Assembly: GCA_037178855.1 (NCBI GenBank)
Contig: JASJZC010000001.1
Location: 558,001 to 622,000, forward strand
Reading direction: 5' to 3'
Source of the DNA: Oscheius sp. JU75
Lineage: Eukaryota; Nematoda; Chromadorea; Rhabditida; Rhabditidae
Length of the DNA stretch: 64,000 bases
Each line of letters opens with the position of its first letter. The stretch's first letter is position 1. The notes beneath the pieces are model-generated. The model made no database searches. It worked only from the letters and a program-made list of their open reading frames with translations, and had not been told where the DNA came from. Shown one piece after another: positions 33,601-48,600 of the stretch. The position numbers were made by a program, and so were the translations under genes.

Positions 33601-36600
33601 ATTGGCAATTTTTGTTATTTCATGGCTCATGCATCCAAACTGATCATTTTCGGATACATACCGCTGTAAATCTCGGTTTTCATCGATTTTCTGGAGAAAA
33701 CAGTTCTAGAAATCACCTTATTGCTCTAGAATTCGAGCCTAAACTATCCATTTTTGATGAATTTGATCTTGTTAGCCTCTTCAAATAACCACCTTAGTTT
33801 CTCCAGAAACCAGTCATGACCTTCCTCTGCTCGTTCAGCTGTTTAACTTCATATATTTTTCACAAAATGACCATGTTTTTGTAAAAATCTGACCAATTTA
33901 CTGTCCCATTTTCCCTGGAATCCAATCCAACATCCAACATGTCAAAACTTGATTTCAACCGTTTCCCACATAATTTGGTAGATTTTTGTAGCCGTTTTCG
34001 AGGAAAACAATCCACAAAATCACCTTCTCCCTCCATTGTTTTGACTCTTTGCTCCTCCTCGTCTTCCCCTCTTCCTTGAAACATTTTATAATGCACAGCT
34101 GTCTCTCTGTCTCTCACCCTCTCCCTGTCTCTCTGACTCGGATAGAAAGAGAGCGGTGTAATCATCAAAAACCATGGAGAGAAATCTTCCTTCTTCCCTT
34201 TAGATTCCTATATGTGGTATAGGAAGCTTGGTTTGTCTGTGTGTAGGAAAGAGAGAGGGAGAGATACAGGGGAGATTGGGACAGAGATCTGGTTCTTTGG
34301 TGGCGCTAACCAAGCCCTTGCTATGCCTTCTTCGTAGTCGTCATCCCGCTGGCTTGTTTCCTGTGTGCCCCCCTCCCTATACTGTTACTGGCGGATACAG
34401 GATATCCTTTAGCTGTGTGTTGGGGGCGTAATCGTTTAATTTTCTTGGTTTTCTTGGAAAAATAGTTAATAGATCATTTAAATCATGCCATAGCCTCTAA
34501 CGTTATCCTGTAGACCTTGTTTTTCCTCCAAATCGTGTAGTCCCCTTTTCTTCATCCGCAGAACTGTACACACGTCCAAAAAGTGTGTTTATGAGAAACA
34601 AATCAAATTTCAAACTCCCGGGCAAGAATACTTCGGCTGAGTATCCAACGTTCCCATGCCGTACGCAGCCCTAATTTCAAAATCGCTGTAGTACCTTCTG
34701 CGGACAGACTATACAATTCTTCTTGGCCCTCCATATGTCACTGTAGTCGTGAAGCTGTCGTCTCGCCATGAATGTTAACGAGTATCCTCTGTCCTAAAAG
34801 ATCGGAAATTCCGGTAGACTGCCGGTACAGCTACTGTAAAACCTTTTTTTTTATTGGAAGACCTATAACTTGGTTGAAAAGAGCTCGTTGGACCCCAAAA
34901 TGACGTATTTTCCGTCATATAAGGCTAAAAGCCCCCGAGCTATTTCTAAACAATGTCCTTTCTGTTTGGATTAGCTTTATTCCCGAAACCGCCCTAGGCA
35001 ACTGTATTGACAGTCTTTGTCGTCTCTCCCTCTCTCTGTCTCTCTCACATGATATTCGTTAACAAATGACGCGTTGTTGAGATGCACTTGGCTTTGTTAT
35101 TTGTCGGGAAAATAGCGTGCCAAAATAATTAAAGGACGCTATACGGTTTACGTCTCTCTCCTCGAGAGGTGAGGAGAGGAGCAGGTAAACAGTCAGTAAA
35201 CTGTCTCTTACTCTCACCCTGTCTCCGAATCTCTTACCCTCTATCTCTGGTCTCTTCATGTGTCTATCTCCCTGACTATCTGTTTCTGTGGCTCTCTCTT
35301 TGACCCCGTCTCCCTGACTGCCTCTCTGTACATCTCTGTCTCTCTCAGTCTCCCTAGCTCTGACTATCTATATCTCTCCCATTTCTTCTATTCCTGTCTC
35401 CCTTACTCTCTCACTATCACTCTGTCTCTGAACCAGTTCCCAATAGCATTTTGTAGCAGTTTTTATATGTTCTTCCGCCAGCGTTTTAGTACCACGTGAG
35501 AGCGCGCAGTCCCATGTCACGGCAATCTGTCAACTATTGTTGTTTTCCCCATTCCTCTCGGAAGTTTCAATCAAATGCCCTTCATCTCTTGATTTTTTGT
35601 GGAAATATAGGTGAAATCCTCCCCAATACACACCACCCCACGCGCCTCCTCGGACTTTTTGCTTTGTTGCCACAGATTCGCTGCTGCTGGGATCCCAGTC
35701 AGCGCTAGCGGCTGCAAACGGTTCCACCGCAATGGCACTGACAGAGACTGCCATAGATAGGCTTCTATCACTCTCAATGTTTGATAACAAGCCTTTCTTC
35801 GTTATTTTTTCACCCATTGTTGCTCGTTCCCGCTGTCGTTTAGTGTTCGGTAAGGGGATTATAGCCCTGGTGTTCTTTGAACTTCTGTAAATGACACTTA
35901 ACTCTCTCTGTCTCTCAATGTTTGACTGCTCTTTTTCTGATCTAATCCACTTCGTATGCTGTCGGAAAGGAGCGGTAACCTTGTTTTTAGGTTTTGAATT
36001 GAACCTAGTGTTCTCTTACCGCTTTTTCTAGACACATGGGTCGTTTTTAATCTGAAATAGCAGGAGTTTTGAGCTTGACTGTACCCTCGTACTCTGTGGT
36101 TGTCCGTAATTGACAGGTAGGATCCTTTTTCTTGTCTAATCTGTTGAAAACCGTTCCAAATAGCTGCATTACCATCGCGGTTGCCCATCTTTCTCGACTA
36201 CTGCTGCCCTGAAAAAAAAACGCTCTCTAAAATATAGAGAAACTTTGGCTTCAACGCTTATGTTATCCGTGTCCGTTTTAAGCTTGATTTGACCCTTCAT
36301 AGTCTGTTAGATACGACAGTTATGTAGTTATTACTCCATCGCTAGTACGCATTTTAGCTCGCATGTTTTATGGTCTGCTGTAATTGATAGTTACAGCCCT
36401 TTTTTTCCTCTACTAATTTCCTGAAATGCTGTCAATGAAGGTGAGAACCGCAATTTTTGAACGTGACTCTAGAGACAGAGAGAGTCGATTGTTCGCGTGT
36501 GCACCACCTGCTTGTTTCTTGAGCTGTTCGCGAATCCCTCGTGGAGAGCAGATAACCGCTTCCGTAGCATTACTTTTAGCCTTTTCCGCCCAAAAGTTGC

Positions 36601-39600
36601 TCCAAATAGCAAAAAGTTATGTTCCTTTTAGTCATTATGCTTTCACCGCCTCGCCTCGATTTAATCCCCTTCAAAAAAGACAATTTATGGCCTCCGAAAA
36701 ATGATTGCTGGAATCCGATTTTGACGGAAGCAACTTCCGCATTATGTAGCATATTTGTTGTGCTATCTTTGGCTTCGAAGTCTGAGTTTTTTTCTGTCTC
36801 TCTCTGGGACAGCGAGACACTCATCGCCTCGTCTCTCCCGCTGTCCGCTCTCGCGTATGCTTGGAAGCGGAGAGAAAAATCCTGTCTCTCACACTTCTTT
36901 TAGCTGAGATCCGGAAAAAAAGCCGTTTTCTTTTTCCTTGGCGTTTTAAATGACTCGTACTTTTCCTGTAAAGAGCTATGGAACCAATCCTCATTGTAGC
37001 ACATTTCTAGCCGATTTCATTGGGTTTTCTCTCGACAAAACTTATGTGGTCTCAAAAGTGGTTGAGACCTACATCTTTCTCTTGGAAGCGTGACGGAAAA
37101 TGCATCTTTTCTCGGCCAATTTCCTCAGTTTATTTATCAGAATATCCTAATTACTGGATCACGAAGCAATCAATTTCCTCACTTATTTGACCTGAAGCCC
37201 GATTTTCGGACTTTCCTACTTCCTGGACCCACGAAAAACTGCTCTCAGATCAATCGCACTCTCCAATTGACAGCCTCTATTTTTCTCCTCGTCTTTTTCT
37301 TGCTCTGATAGCTTGAGAGAGACATCAGTCTATCATTTTCCATTACCTTCCGTCTCACAGTGCCAGTTCCACTTGCTTTCTTGGTCATTTTTGTCATTGT
37401 CTCCTCGAGAATACCATTTTGTTGGAAAATGAACATGTTTTCTAGCCCTTATTACTCCATGAAAATACCATCTTGTTCCCCGTCTCTTCTTCTTCACTAA
37501 TATCCACATTTCAGGGTTCCTTAACTGCTTAATCTACCCATTAAATTCTACCAAAAACTTGAGAGAAAAGTCTACAAAAACCACCGATCCTGATGCCGTA
37601 TTCGACCGGATCAGACGACTCGGGCGTCAATTTCCATTGTGTCGAGGATTCCAACTCCTGTTGTTTTGATCTCTCGGTACCGACCTCGAGCTTTACATGC
37701 TCAGAAGACGAGCATTCTTACCACTTGGCCATCCCCTTACCTTCAAAACCCCTATCCAGAAGTCAGCGTGGAGGGAAGGCCCGGAACAAGAAGCGCAAGC
37801 AGGCTGCCGTGAAACAAAAACAACTTAAGCAGCGGCCTGCCTCGCAGCCGAACAGCCTCAGTACCGAGAGTACATGTGGCAGTGAGGACAGTGGCCTTCT
37901 TCTGGAAGAATTTGGATATTCCGACGTCGTCCAAGTCTATTTCTACTTCCAGCAGCTCGCCGCGGCGCTGCGGGAACAGCAGAAAAGCTTCCAGCAGATG
38001 GCCAGGGTTATGGGAGATATTGACGCCAGATGGGGAGCCAGTGGCTACAAGAATGGCTGGAAGCTGGATCCTACAGGAAGCATGGCTCCGGCCCCCTCCG
38101 AAGGGTTCTGGAGCTACCCGCATCCGGCTGTCTATTTGGCTCTAATGGCCAACTATATTCAGAAGTATTTGTATTTTTTGAGACGGTAAGTCCAGTGAGA
38201 ATCAAGGTATATGATTTGATCGTCCGAACGTTTTTATAACCACCCAAAAACGTTTAAAGGCTTTAATTTCGCATTGGACGGTCAAGACAACCAAGGAATA
38301 GTGTTCAAGGAATAGAGGACACTATTACCGTAAATCATGAATTTTCGCTGTCGGACCCTGTTGCTTCAATTTAGCATGTAAAAAACATTGAATGCTCAGC
38401 CAAGTAGAGGTTAAAGAACTGCCTATTAATGCGTTAGTGTAATGACCTCATTTTATCGAACAAACCCCAAATTATGTGAGTTAAACTTAAAAGAAAGCAT
38501 AAAGTACAACCGTAAAACTGCGTAATTAAGGTGCCTAGCAATCACAAAAACCCTACTAAAATATTGCTATTCACCGCCGAATAGCCAAGTTTAGGTGCCT
38601 AATATCACTACCAAAGTTCTATAATATAAGTGTGTAAAATTTACAAAACATAGCCTCGAAAAGCTCTTAAATCGGTGCGCAATAATGTCATAATTTTTCT
38701 ACAAAAATGCAGTAAAATGTGTCGTGAAAGCCACGTGATAAAAGCAAAATATTTTCGAACCTATGTCCTCCTCACCAAACCGTTGTTATTGTCAAATATT
38801 TGCGAGCGCGAGAGAAGGACACAATAATAGGGCTTGCTTACTATTGTTTTCTCCCCTTAAACTAATAATTAAATGTCTATTTTTCAGTGTCTACCCGCAA
38901 GTCGGCGTCCTGAGTCACGGATCTGTCCAGAATATCCCTCGACTGTACTTTGGAGGAGGAGGACGAGGAGAAGATCTACCGGAATTGTTCCCCCCGCCGC
39001 CAAGAAATCACAATCAACATAATCGGCAACATCAGCAGCAGAGAGTAGGAGGAGGACATAAGCGTAGGTTCTTGGTAATTTTTAGTGAAGAAAATGGAGT
39101 GCAAAGTTGCTGTTTTTGGGCCAGATTTCGACTAAAATACCGTAAAAGCTCTATTAGAAGCTCAGGGTTACGTAAGTAAATACGCAATTGCGTGTATGCG
39201 TTTTCCGGGTTAACGACGACAGTTTTGAGCTTTTCGTTTTGAAAAGTTGTAGAACAGATTACGGACTTTGCAGAACATCGGAAGATGCGAAAATACCCTT
39301 TTCGGTCCTAAAAATTCGAGGTTTTTTTCCAATCAAGTTCCCAATTTCAGACCACGGGGACGACATGGCTCGTCTGATGCAGATGATGCAGCAGCAGCAT
39401 AAGGTCCTGGCACAGCAGCAGCTCCACCACCAGAGCCCGCCGCTTCCGCAGCCTCAGTTCCGTGGCGGCGGTATTCACTCCAACAACCACCACCAGCACA
39501 GCACGAGCAGCGGTAATCGGACTCCGCCACCGCCGCCTGCCAATTTGTTAGTTTTTCTTGAAAATTCTATTGAAAAACTACTTATTTTAGGGCGACCTGG

Positions 39601-42600
39601 CCCGTGCCAGGCTACCCAACTGATGGATCTAAGTCGGAACCAACCCTCGTCGTCAAATCACCAGTTCTCCAGCAGAGCTCTCCTCTGAAACAGGTTTGTT
39701 TTAGGAACTTTTTTTACGAGTTAGAAGGGGATATCGCTTCGGGATCCATTGAAGTCCTTTAAAATTCGATTGGATTTTCTGTTGTTTTTTCGTTTTTCTA
39801 CAGCCGATTTCTTGACAATTAACTGCTTGAATCGAATAGGGACGATTCGATGAAACCGGGTTCAAACTATCTAGCATTTATCCAGTTCTCCTCCTTTCGC
39901 ACCTATTCTGTAACCTTTCCTTCTTCATCGAATCGTCCCTATTCGAAACCTGCTGTTTTGGCCAAAAAACTTAGGCGGGAAAAACGAAGCGTGTTTAATC
40001 CCTTCGAAGGGTTGGATCTTTTCTTTTGTAGAAAACAGGCGGAACTAGGAGTTTTTTGAGCCATAAGTGCAACCGTAGCTATTACTTCTTCAAACTGGTT
40101 TTACTGTTTTGAATTCCAAACTGTCATAGCTATAGTTTCCGCAGCGAGTTCTACATTTCATTCATATCTAAATACTTTAAAACTATCAAAAAATCCAGAA
40201 CTACTCCGCCGTGGTAGCTCGCAACTCGCGCAGCTCCGAAGGAGGCAGCACTCCCGCCGTCGTCGTCATCGGACAGAAGGCCGTCTCGGAAGGAGGCTCT
40301 CCCATGGTGACTACGCCGACTACGCCTCAGCCTCTGCTCTACAGCCAGAAGGCTGCCCTGTCTCTGCAGCAGACCCCGAGGAAACTTCGTCTGGAAACCA
40401 AGACTCCGGTCAAGAAGGAGCACGAGGAAAATGGTTCGTTTTTGGTTTTTTTTTCGCGCGCAACTTTCGAAAACTAAACGTCAATTTGCGCTTCTTTTGA
40501 TCTATGCCAGTAAGCGCGGGGAATTTAAAATTTAAACACTGGCATCATACCATTGTTAGGCTCTGAAATTTTCCCGGCGGGAAGATTTGTTTAGGCCTCT
40601 CTTCCCCCACTTGGTTGAAATCAGTGTTGCCACGCCATGAATGGCTCTCTTTGTCTCACTGAAGGCGCTCTTTTTTGTCTCTTCTGGTGGGCACAAGCTG
40701 TGCAAACTGTGGGCGCAGAATGGAGCCTCTTTGAATCATCAGGGTTCCAAAACGACAAAACAGCACTAAGGGGATGTACATTTTTGGAGGGATCGAGCTT
40801 GGGACCCTTTTATTAGGCTGGCGCCACCTGCCACTCTCTATCCTGATTAGTATTTAGTACTCCACGTTATGGAACTTTGCGAAACTACTTGCAAACTCTG
40901 TTTTTAATCTTGTGCAATGCTCGCTAATGACAGCTGATTTTTGTAGGACATTGATTGAACGGGTAGCGCAGTCTTACTGTAACCAAAGCTTGATTTAGTT
41001 ACTGAACCGCAGTGTATCCTATGCTCTATTTAAAGCATTGGTTTAACATGGTCTCTGGTAAATGTTCGCACTGATCACTTTAGATCTTTTTTTCGTATCC
41101 TCTGTTCTTCCCTGGAATCGTAACTTATTGTATTGATATTTTTGTTGACTACTGCTCTGTTAAACTGGAACCTCTCATAATAGGTAGCATTAGTACTAGG
41201 AAAGTCAGCTGTGCTATCCTCTCTATCTTATTACCCCTTAAAAAAACGACTGTACCCCCGCTGAAGGTCGCCTCCATCTCGCTATCCTCGAGGGGTACTG
41301 CTATCAATCGCTCCCCCACGATGATTAGCACGTACTCATGTCTTTTTTACCGCCACTTTGTTGTAGTCATATCACATTTGCATTTTTTTTATCAGTTTGT
41401 TGCCAGGAATAGCCGTTCCACGTAGATTCGAATGAATGAGCGTTAGGGTGGGTCAAAAACTCAGTGGTAGAGCAGTGAAGCCAGTGGTGCTACGTTCCCG
41501 GAGAGAGAAAGCCAGTGGAGCTACGTTCCCGGGGAGAGAAAGCCAGTGGAGCTACGTTCCCGGAGAGAGAAAGAGAGAGAGAGACAAAATGTGAACTGAG
41601 AGAGATAGTGCGAACGCGGGAGCCTTGCCGCGGTGCCCTTCGCCAATCGCTCGACCCGCCAGCCGAAAGCGATCGATGCTCGATATACGTGCGCTCTCTT
41701 TCTGTCTCTCTCTCAACATACACGGACACATTTTTCAGACCCTCTGACCATTTACAAACTTTGTCTTTTTGAATTTCGCGCTCTTTAAATGTTGCGTCTA
41801 GACACGGCGCTCGTCCTGTGAGTCATTAGGCCTCTTCCCCCGTACGGTGTCGGCACTAAATAGATGTTGACAGCCGTGTCTTTGTATTGTGCTAAAAGAA
41901 GGCCGTTTGTAATGAATGGGGCGGGGAAGTCTTGTGATTTTGAATCGGTTTCTAAACTTTTTAAACCAACTTTTCCTTGTTAGACTAGTGGAAAGGGTTT
42001 TGGCGCCAAAGTTCGATGGTTTGAAACTATGTTTCTCTAGTTACTTCGCCTCGTACTTTGTTAGAATTGTCAATAGTTTTCAGACCTCCCAGCTGGTAAA
42101 TCCCTGTAGAAAACATGGGTTTTTCACCTGTTATAGGGGTATTCCTGCATATTTTCTGGTCCTAAATGATGGGTACCACGTTAGGTTTCTGTTCTAACAG
42201 ACAGATTACTGTTCCATGGGTTAGTAGAACTTTTGTAAGCCATCGAATCAAGCTTCCTTGTTAAATCCTGAAGATGGAGAAAGTGCTCTCGAGATTGTAC
42301 CAAAAAAAAAGTCCTTGATCGTCGTTTCGTTCCCGTGATAAAGTCTTTTGCCCTGTAGCTATTGGAAGAGAAGGAGGTTAGTTGTCCTCCCTGTCTCTCT
42401 ATCTCTTCCTTCGCGCTAGTTTGTCACACCACGCCACGGGGCCCTCCTTCAATAACTGCACTTTTAAAAAAAGGCGCTCCTGATCTTTCTTTCAAAACTC
42501 TTTAAGTTGACTTCTTTTCCCGTATCCCGGCTCAGAATTCTAGATTTTCTCGTCACAAAGAGAGCTGAACTCTTGTTGATCGAGAAAACTGTTTGTTACC

Positions 42601-45600
42601 TCCAAATTCCAATATTTTGAGGCTTTTCTAATGATCTTTTTCGAATTCGTTTCTGTTACCTCAGTCCTAAATTGCTACATTTTCACCATTCTGACTGCCA
42701 GCTCGATTTTCTCGTCTCTCTGTTCTGTTCAGACGTATTTGAACTTTCCCAGAACGTATACTTGTAGCAATAAGACTCCTAGAAAGGCCTGTTTGTAGGC
42801 GTTTTCCTCCTAAACACGATCTCTTGCCGTCTGGTTAGATTACTCTCGACTGGCAGCTTCTAGACAGCTCCCTCTTGTGACAATTGGTCTCTTATCTCTC
42901 TTCTGACATCTCTGATAGCTCTGTACTCTTCGCAACACCGTCTACCGATTGATTATTTGCTGTCTCTCTCTGAAACTTTCCCTCTCTGAACCTCTATCTC
43001 TCTTTCTGCCTCTCTTACTATATTTTACAACTTGGTTCTCAGAGAATTTTGACTGGTCTACCCTTAAAAAAGAGACAGACAGAGAGCCGTTTATAGCCAG
43101 TCGATCATGGGAAACCTCTGGACTAGAGAGAGCTATCGATTTTCCAGAGTCTTTAGGTCTTCCACAGCCGTTTTTCTACCTTCCTAGATTACCATAATTT
43201 GGAGCCTATTTTGACGCCTTATCCACCCCATCCCTCTCGTTGTTTTTCTCCTTCGGTCCTAATTCGCTACAACTGGCAATTTGGCGATTAGAAAATTGTA
43301 GTTTCTCGTGTGCATCCCCCGCACTTTTCTAACCGCCAGAAATCAGAACTACTTTTAGGTATCACGTCTCGTTTAAACGAGTCTCATAGACTCGGAATAG
43401 TAGGAGTTTTCGATACATTCTCGCCTCTATGGTCCCGAAATTGGTCCATTTTTCGCGTGGTTCCTCTTTCAAGCGACTGGCTACGTTTTCGGGCCATTTG
43501 AACTCGTAAAACCGCCACATTTTGCTCTTTTGGTCCAGAAAAGTTGCATATTTTGAGACACTTCTTCCCCAGAATAACTACCATGTTATGGATCTTGTAA
43601 CCTCTTTCATTTCTCTGGTTAGCCCTAGAATTTGATCTAATCTTTTGTGCTACCTCCTCGCTTGTATGACCAGTTTGTAGGGAGGTCACTAGCTCAGAAG
43701 ACGTATAATTGACGCCTTGTTGTGCTCGTCCCGACATCTACGAATATTAGTTTTATGGGTCCCTCCATTGACCAAAAAATAGTAATTCTTATTCTGTTTG
43801 TTGGTCCAGAAAATAGTCACTCTTGCTCATCTGTTCCTTTTTTTCTAAACAAGCCATTTTAAAGAGTTAATCCAGTTCAAAAAGACCATTCCTCCTCCTC
43901 TCTCTCTCATTTCAATTCGCAAACAGGACCTAACAATTACAGTAATCTACCGTATAATACTGCTACATTAAACGGGTCCCTCCGCTGCTCAAAACCGATG
44001 ACAGGAGCGGCAATCTTCTGCACCCCGGGTGTCGTGCAGCCAACTTGTAGTAGTTTTGGAAAAGGATGGAAAAAGAGTCAGCTTCCGGCCAAGAACAGCC
44101 CTCCGGAATGGTGTACTCATCGAGGGGGAGGCGGGGGAGGTCTCTCTCCCTCGGACAGCGGTGCCTCAACCTCGTTCTCACTCCCATCATCGGTCAGTCC
44201 GACGACAACGGAGGAGGAATACAGTGGGGATGAGGGCGAGCTGGATCTTGATGAGGAGCAGAGAGCCTGGAGAGAGAAAGTCGAAGCCATGACGGACGAG
44301 GAGCTGGATTATGTGGAATGGGCACATGCCCACAGCAAATTTTTAAACATCTACAGTGAGCCGAGCTTGCGGTTCTATCAGAACCCTGGACCGGCCTATG
44401 TCTTGCCTATTGTACCGCTGTCGGATTGTGTTCTTGGAAGGGGAAAAGGTAAAGAAATGGAGCACGTTATTTGGCTTAATAATCCGTGTAATAGACGCAA
44501 AAACAACATAGCGAACTCGTGAGAATGGCTCAGTCGGTTAGAGTACAGACTACGGAACAAAATAGGTTGTGTTCGGATACTGAGCCTGTAAAATCATTAG
44601 GTATTTTTATAAAATTCTTGGAAACAGCTTTAGAAAGCTAGTTATATCATTTTTGGCGGTTTGCATAGATGGCGTAATGCCAAGTAACGCGATTACGGCT
44701 CACTGGATCAGGGGTACGGATCCTGGCCATGAAATTTACTTGGTTTGATGCATGCTGTTACGTGAGCAAAAGTGGTAACAACATCGCGCGGTTTTCCTGT
44801 TTTTTTTTTGACTCAACTAATTTGCTATGTTTTCAGGTGAGACGCCGTCTTCCCTGGTACTTTCCCCAGCTGCTCCAGTATCTCCTGATCATGACAAGAT
44901 TGGTGGGTTTTTCTGTTCTATAGAATGAGAGACGAGGGGGTGCAGCCTGACGTAGGAGGAATGCATACCGGTTTGGATCTGCTAGTGTAATGACAGCAAA
45001 GGGTGAGAAGAACGGCAGAAAAATAGTGGAAAACATGTGACAAAAAGCGGTCACGGTATTCGAAACGCGGGAAACAGATTGCAGCAGGAAATTATTTAGA
45101 AGTATTTGAGCAGCAAGGAGGAATCGTTGCATTAAAAAAACAAGTGAATAACCGGTAGTTGTTGAGACTTTTTGCTGCCCAGGAAACGTAGCTCAAACAG
45201 GTTAAATATGCTTAGACTGGCTATAAGCTATTCTGTCATCTTTCTAGAAACTTTTGCAATATCCTTGCTAGCATTAGTTTCCCCGAGAGTAAGAGCTCTC
45301 ATATTGACGTAGGTGCTTTTCCCGAGTTATATTCTGTAACTTGTTTGCCTCTCTCGGCGCGTTTCACACTACTCGTTACGTCTGAGCGGATTTTAGTTTC
45401 CGGTCTTTTGACGCTCTGAACACCTTTTTTTTAGTTGGAACATGTTTCGGAAATTTAAGCCACAGGCGCCTCGTTTATTCATACCTCCAATGCTCGTTTT
45501 CCATAGGTTCAAGCCATGGTGTCTAGATAATTATCATCGTTCAAATTGTTCAAATCATATTTTGGACAATGTTTTGAAGCAAAAAAAACTAAAATATTTA

Positions 45601-48600
45601 ATTTGCAGATCACCCTTTGAGTCCTCCGAATGCGCAGCCATCTCCGCCGCCCAGAGAGCCGGTGGATCAAAGTGGCCAATTTGAGATCTCAAAAATGGAT
45701 GTGGTACGTATTTATAAGTTTCATAAAAAAAATTAAAATTCCAGCTAAGCGAGCAGATCTGGCATTTCCACAACCAGGTCACGCAGAAGGACAGCACCCT
45801 GACAAAGAAGTTGTCCCTCCGGGACATGCTCTACTACGCCATCAGCCCAGTTTTCCCGATGTGCGGTCTGTACGTCGTGGGCTCGTCTCTTAACGGCTTC
45901 GGCAATGACAAATCGGATATGGATTTGTGTCTGATGATCACGAACAAGGATCTGGATCAGAAGACGGATGCCGTCGTCGTCTTGAACATGATCTCCAGCA
46001 CCCTGCAGAAGATGGACTGGGTCAAAACGCAGAAGCTCATCTTGGCCAAGGTTCGTGCTCTTAAAAATTGCTTTTTTACCGAGTTAAATTTTGTTTTTAA
46101 GGAAACTGACTGAAAGCTGGCAGGTAGAACCTCTTCAAAAACTGGCAGAAAATACCTTGCACTTCCAGCATGTTGTCTCGTAAAATTGAACCATTTTCCA
46201 GGTCCCGATCCTGCGGATAAAGTTTGCGGCTCCCTTCGATGACATCACTGTCGATCTCAACGCCAACAACTCTGTGGCCATAAAGAACACGCATCTACTG
46301 TGCTATTATTCCTCATGTAAGTCTTTCCTTTTCTCTTTCTCCCGGTTGTATTCGCGAATAACTGTACTGTAGTAACTTCTATCAATTTTTTCAGTCGACT
46401 GGCGTGTCCGGCCGCTCGTCTCAATCGTGAAGGAATGGGCCAAGAAGAAGGGCATCAACGACGCGAATCGCAGCTCCTTCACCAGCTATTCGCTCGTCCT
46501 AATGGTCATTCATTACCTACAATGTTAGTTTTATTTCTATATCATAAGTTTTTTAATATGGGTTCCGCCACAAACTTATTTCTAAAACACGTTTTGGAGC
46601 CGAACAACCCGGGTTCAATTCGGCCCAAGATCACAACTTTTGTAAGATACCATTTTGTAGAGCTTGTTGAGCTGGTAAGAATATGCAATCATTTTTAGGG
46701 ATTTCCGGTCTCAGAACAAAGTTCTAGCTCTTCAAAGTCGTTTGTACAAGTGGTGTATTGGTAAGAGGGAGGCGTCAGTAAGAACCAGACGGTCCCGGGG
46801 TCCCCTTAGGTGAAAAACTTTTTCAAGAAGCTGTTTTGAGAAGATAACGGCGTGGAAAATGTTGATAAACAAAGGAGAGAACAAGTTTACAGCATCCCCA
46901 AAAAGGCTCTTGTCAACCTTGTGCTACTCGATGAGTTATGGACAAAACGCAATTCAGCTGATACACTGTAGACTACTGTAGATAGAAGCACTGTCAACTC
47001 TTTTAAATTTCTTCAGCTCTCTGGGGGAACTTTGGTCGTAAAAGTAGTGCCTTTTAGATCGTTTGTATATTACTAAAATCACCAAACTTCTACGGCGTTT
47101 TTTTCGTTTCGAAGATGCTTAAAATCGCCTTATTTTTGCCTACATTTCTCTTTAATTGAATCACGCCCAAATTTTCAGGCGGAGTCCAGCCACCGATACT
47201 CCCATCGTTGCAGCACAAGTACCCGAAGCGCTTCAGTCAACGCGCTGATGTCCGCATGTTGAGTGTGACGCAGCCTCTGATCATAGAGAGCGAGTGGACC
47301 TATCACGATAAGGCCACCCTCGGCGAGCTGCTCATCGGCTTCCTCAAGTACTTTTCCAGCAAATTTGAGTCAGTTTAGCCTTTTTCCTGCCTAAAATGGG
47401 TAAATTTTAGTTACAATGCCCAGGCCATATCGGTCCGCGAGGGCAAGCTGATCAGTCGGACACAGGTCACACGTTCGCGAGGCCACACCGCGAGCCAGAG
47501 TGTCACATGGAGATCTCAGTGGAGGTGCATTTGCATTGAGGTGAGGCTTTTTTTTAGACTTAATATCTGCTTAAAAATGTCCTATTTATGCCTAAATGGG
47601 GTACTGGCCAAGTTCATGTAAATACCATAGACTCATGTGAGTCCTGAGCGCGGTAAAAGCAGTTTTAGCAAGGTCTAAGGGCCGAAAACAGGCGCCTTTG
47701 ACCGAGAAAAATGACACGGTTTGAAAAAGAATGCTGATGATAAAATGTCGGCGAAAATAAGAGCAGAATTTTTCTTCCCTATTTACATCTTGAAAAAAGT
47801 GCACATTCTCGCCAGAAATATGCCGGAGCTACTAAGACATATCGTCTTTTTTCCAGTTTGTCATTGGCACAGGGCTTCCAAATTTTTGGTGCCAAAAAGA
47901 GCTATCTATAGTTTCGGAAAGCAGGACGATGTCTAAACCTTCTAGTCGTTTTTTTGAAAGAATGACTAAGTTTCGGCTAAAATCTTGATCAAAGTCTCGT
48001 AATTATATGTTTTTTCGAGAAGGAAATATTAACTACAACTTATCTGCTCTTTTGAGCCCATTCTAGCTCGAAAACCTTACTAAAGTCCACTATTTTACAG
48101 GAACCCTTCACCCTGAACAACACGGCTCATTCAATCTACGACGAGATGGTCTTCAATGCCATCAAGCTCGCCTTCGAGGAGGCTCACGACGAGCTCGACA
48201 AGACCCGGGATATTCATCGTCTCCTGGAGTGCACCCCGATTACGGTCGCTCCTCCAGTCCACGGGTTCGTTTTCGCTTAATTCTCTTAAAATGTGGTGAA
48301 AAAACTTAATAGGGTGCGTGTTTTATTTACATTACAGGGAGCAAAAAAAAGTTATTTTTAACCATTATTTTTTGTAGAGATACAGGAAAACGGCCAAGTA
48401 CAAAATGCTTAGCTCACTGAGACGCATCTTTTCCATCTTTCCAAAAAAGTCAATTTACTCACTTTTGCACAAAATTATGCCATTTTTGCGCTTGGCGCAG
48501 GAGAAAAGCGCTCTCTTGGGAAACATAGGGGTTCGAATCCCAGCTGAGGGAAATTATTATTTTAGGGCAGGTTTGCTTACTTTTGAATGGAAAAACACAT

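Larger units (their letters stand above)
30805..37592 (+). other. Large intron or spacer between the two candidate gld-2 first exons
   Basis: About 6.8 kb without a recognised gene. It holds tRNA-like repeats at 31676 and 32640, TCTCTGTC-rich stretches (33260-33450, 35220-35420) and AT-rich sequence. A CACATTTCAG acceptor at about 37515 followed by a 78-nt leader precedes the ATG of exon 1b; this leader has an in-frame stop and so cannot be a coding link from exon 1a. Confidence 0.5.

Noticed and set aside
30614-37593. Coding link from exon 1a through the leader upstream of exon 1b
   Set aside because: The leader after the 37515 acceptor contains an in-frame stop in the required phase, so 1a and 1b are better seen as alternatives.
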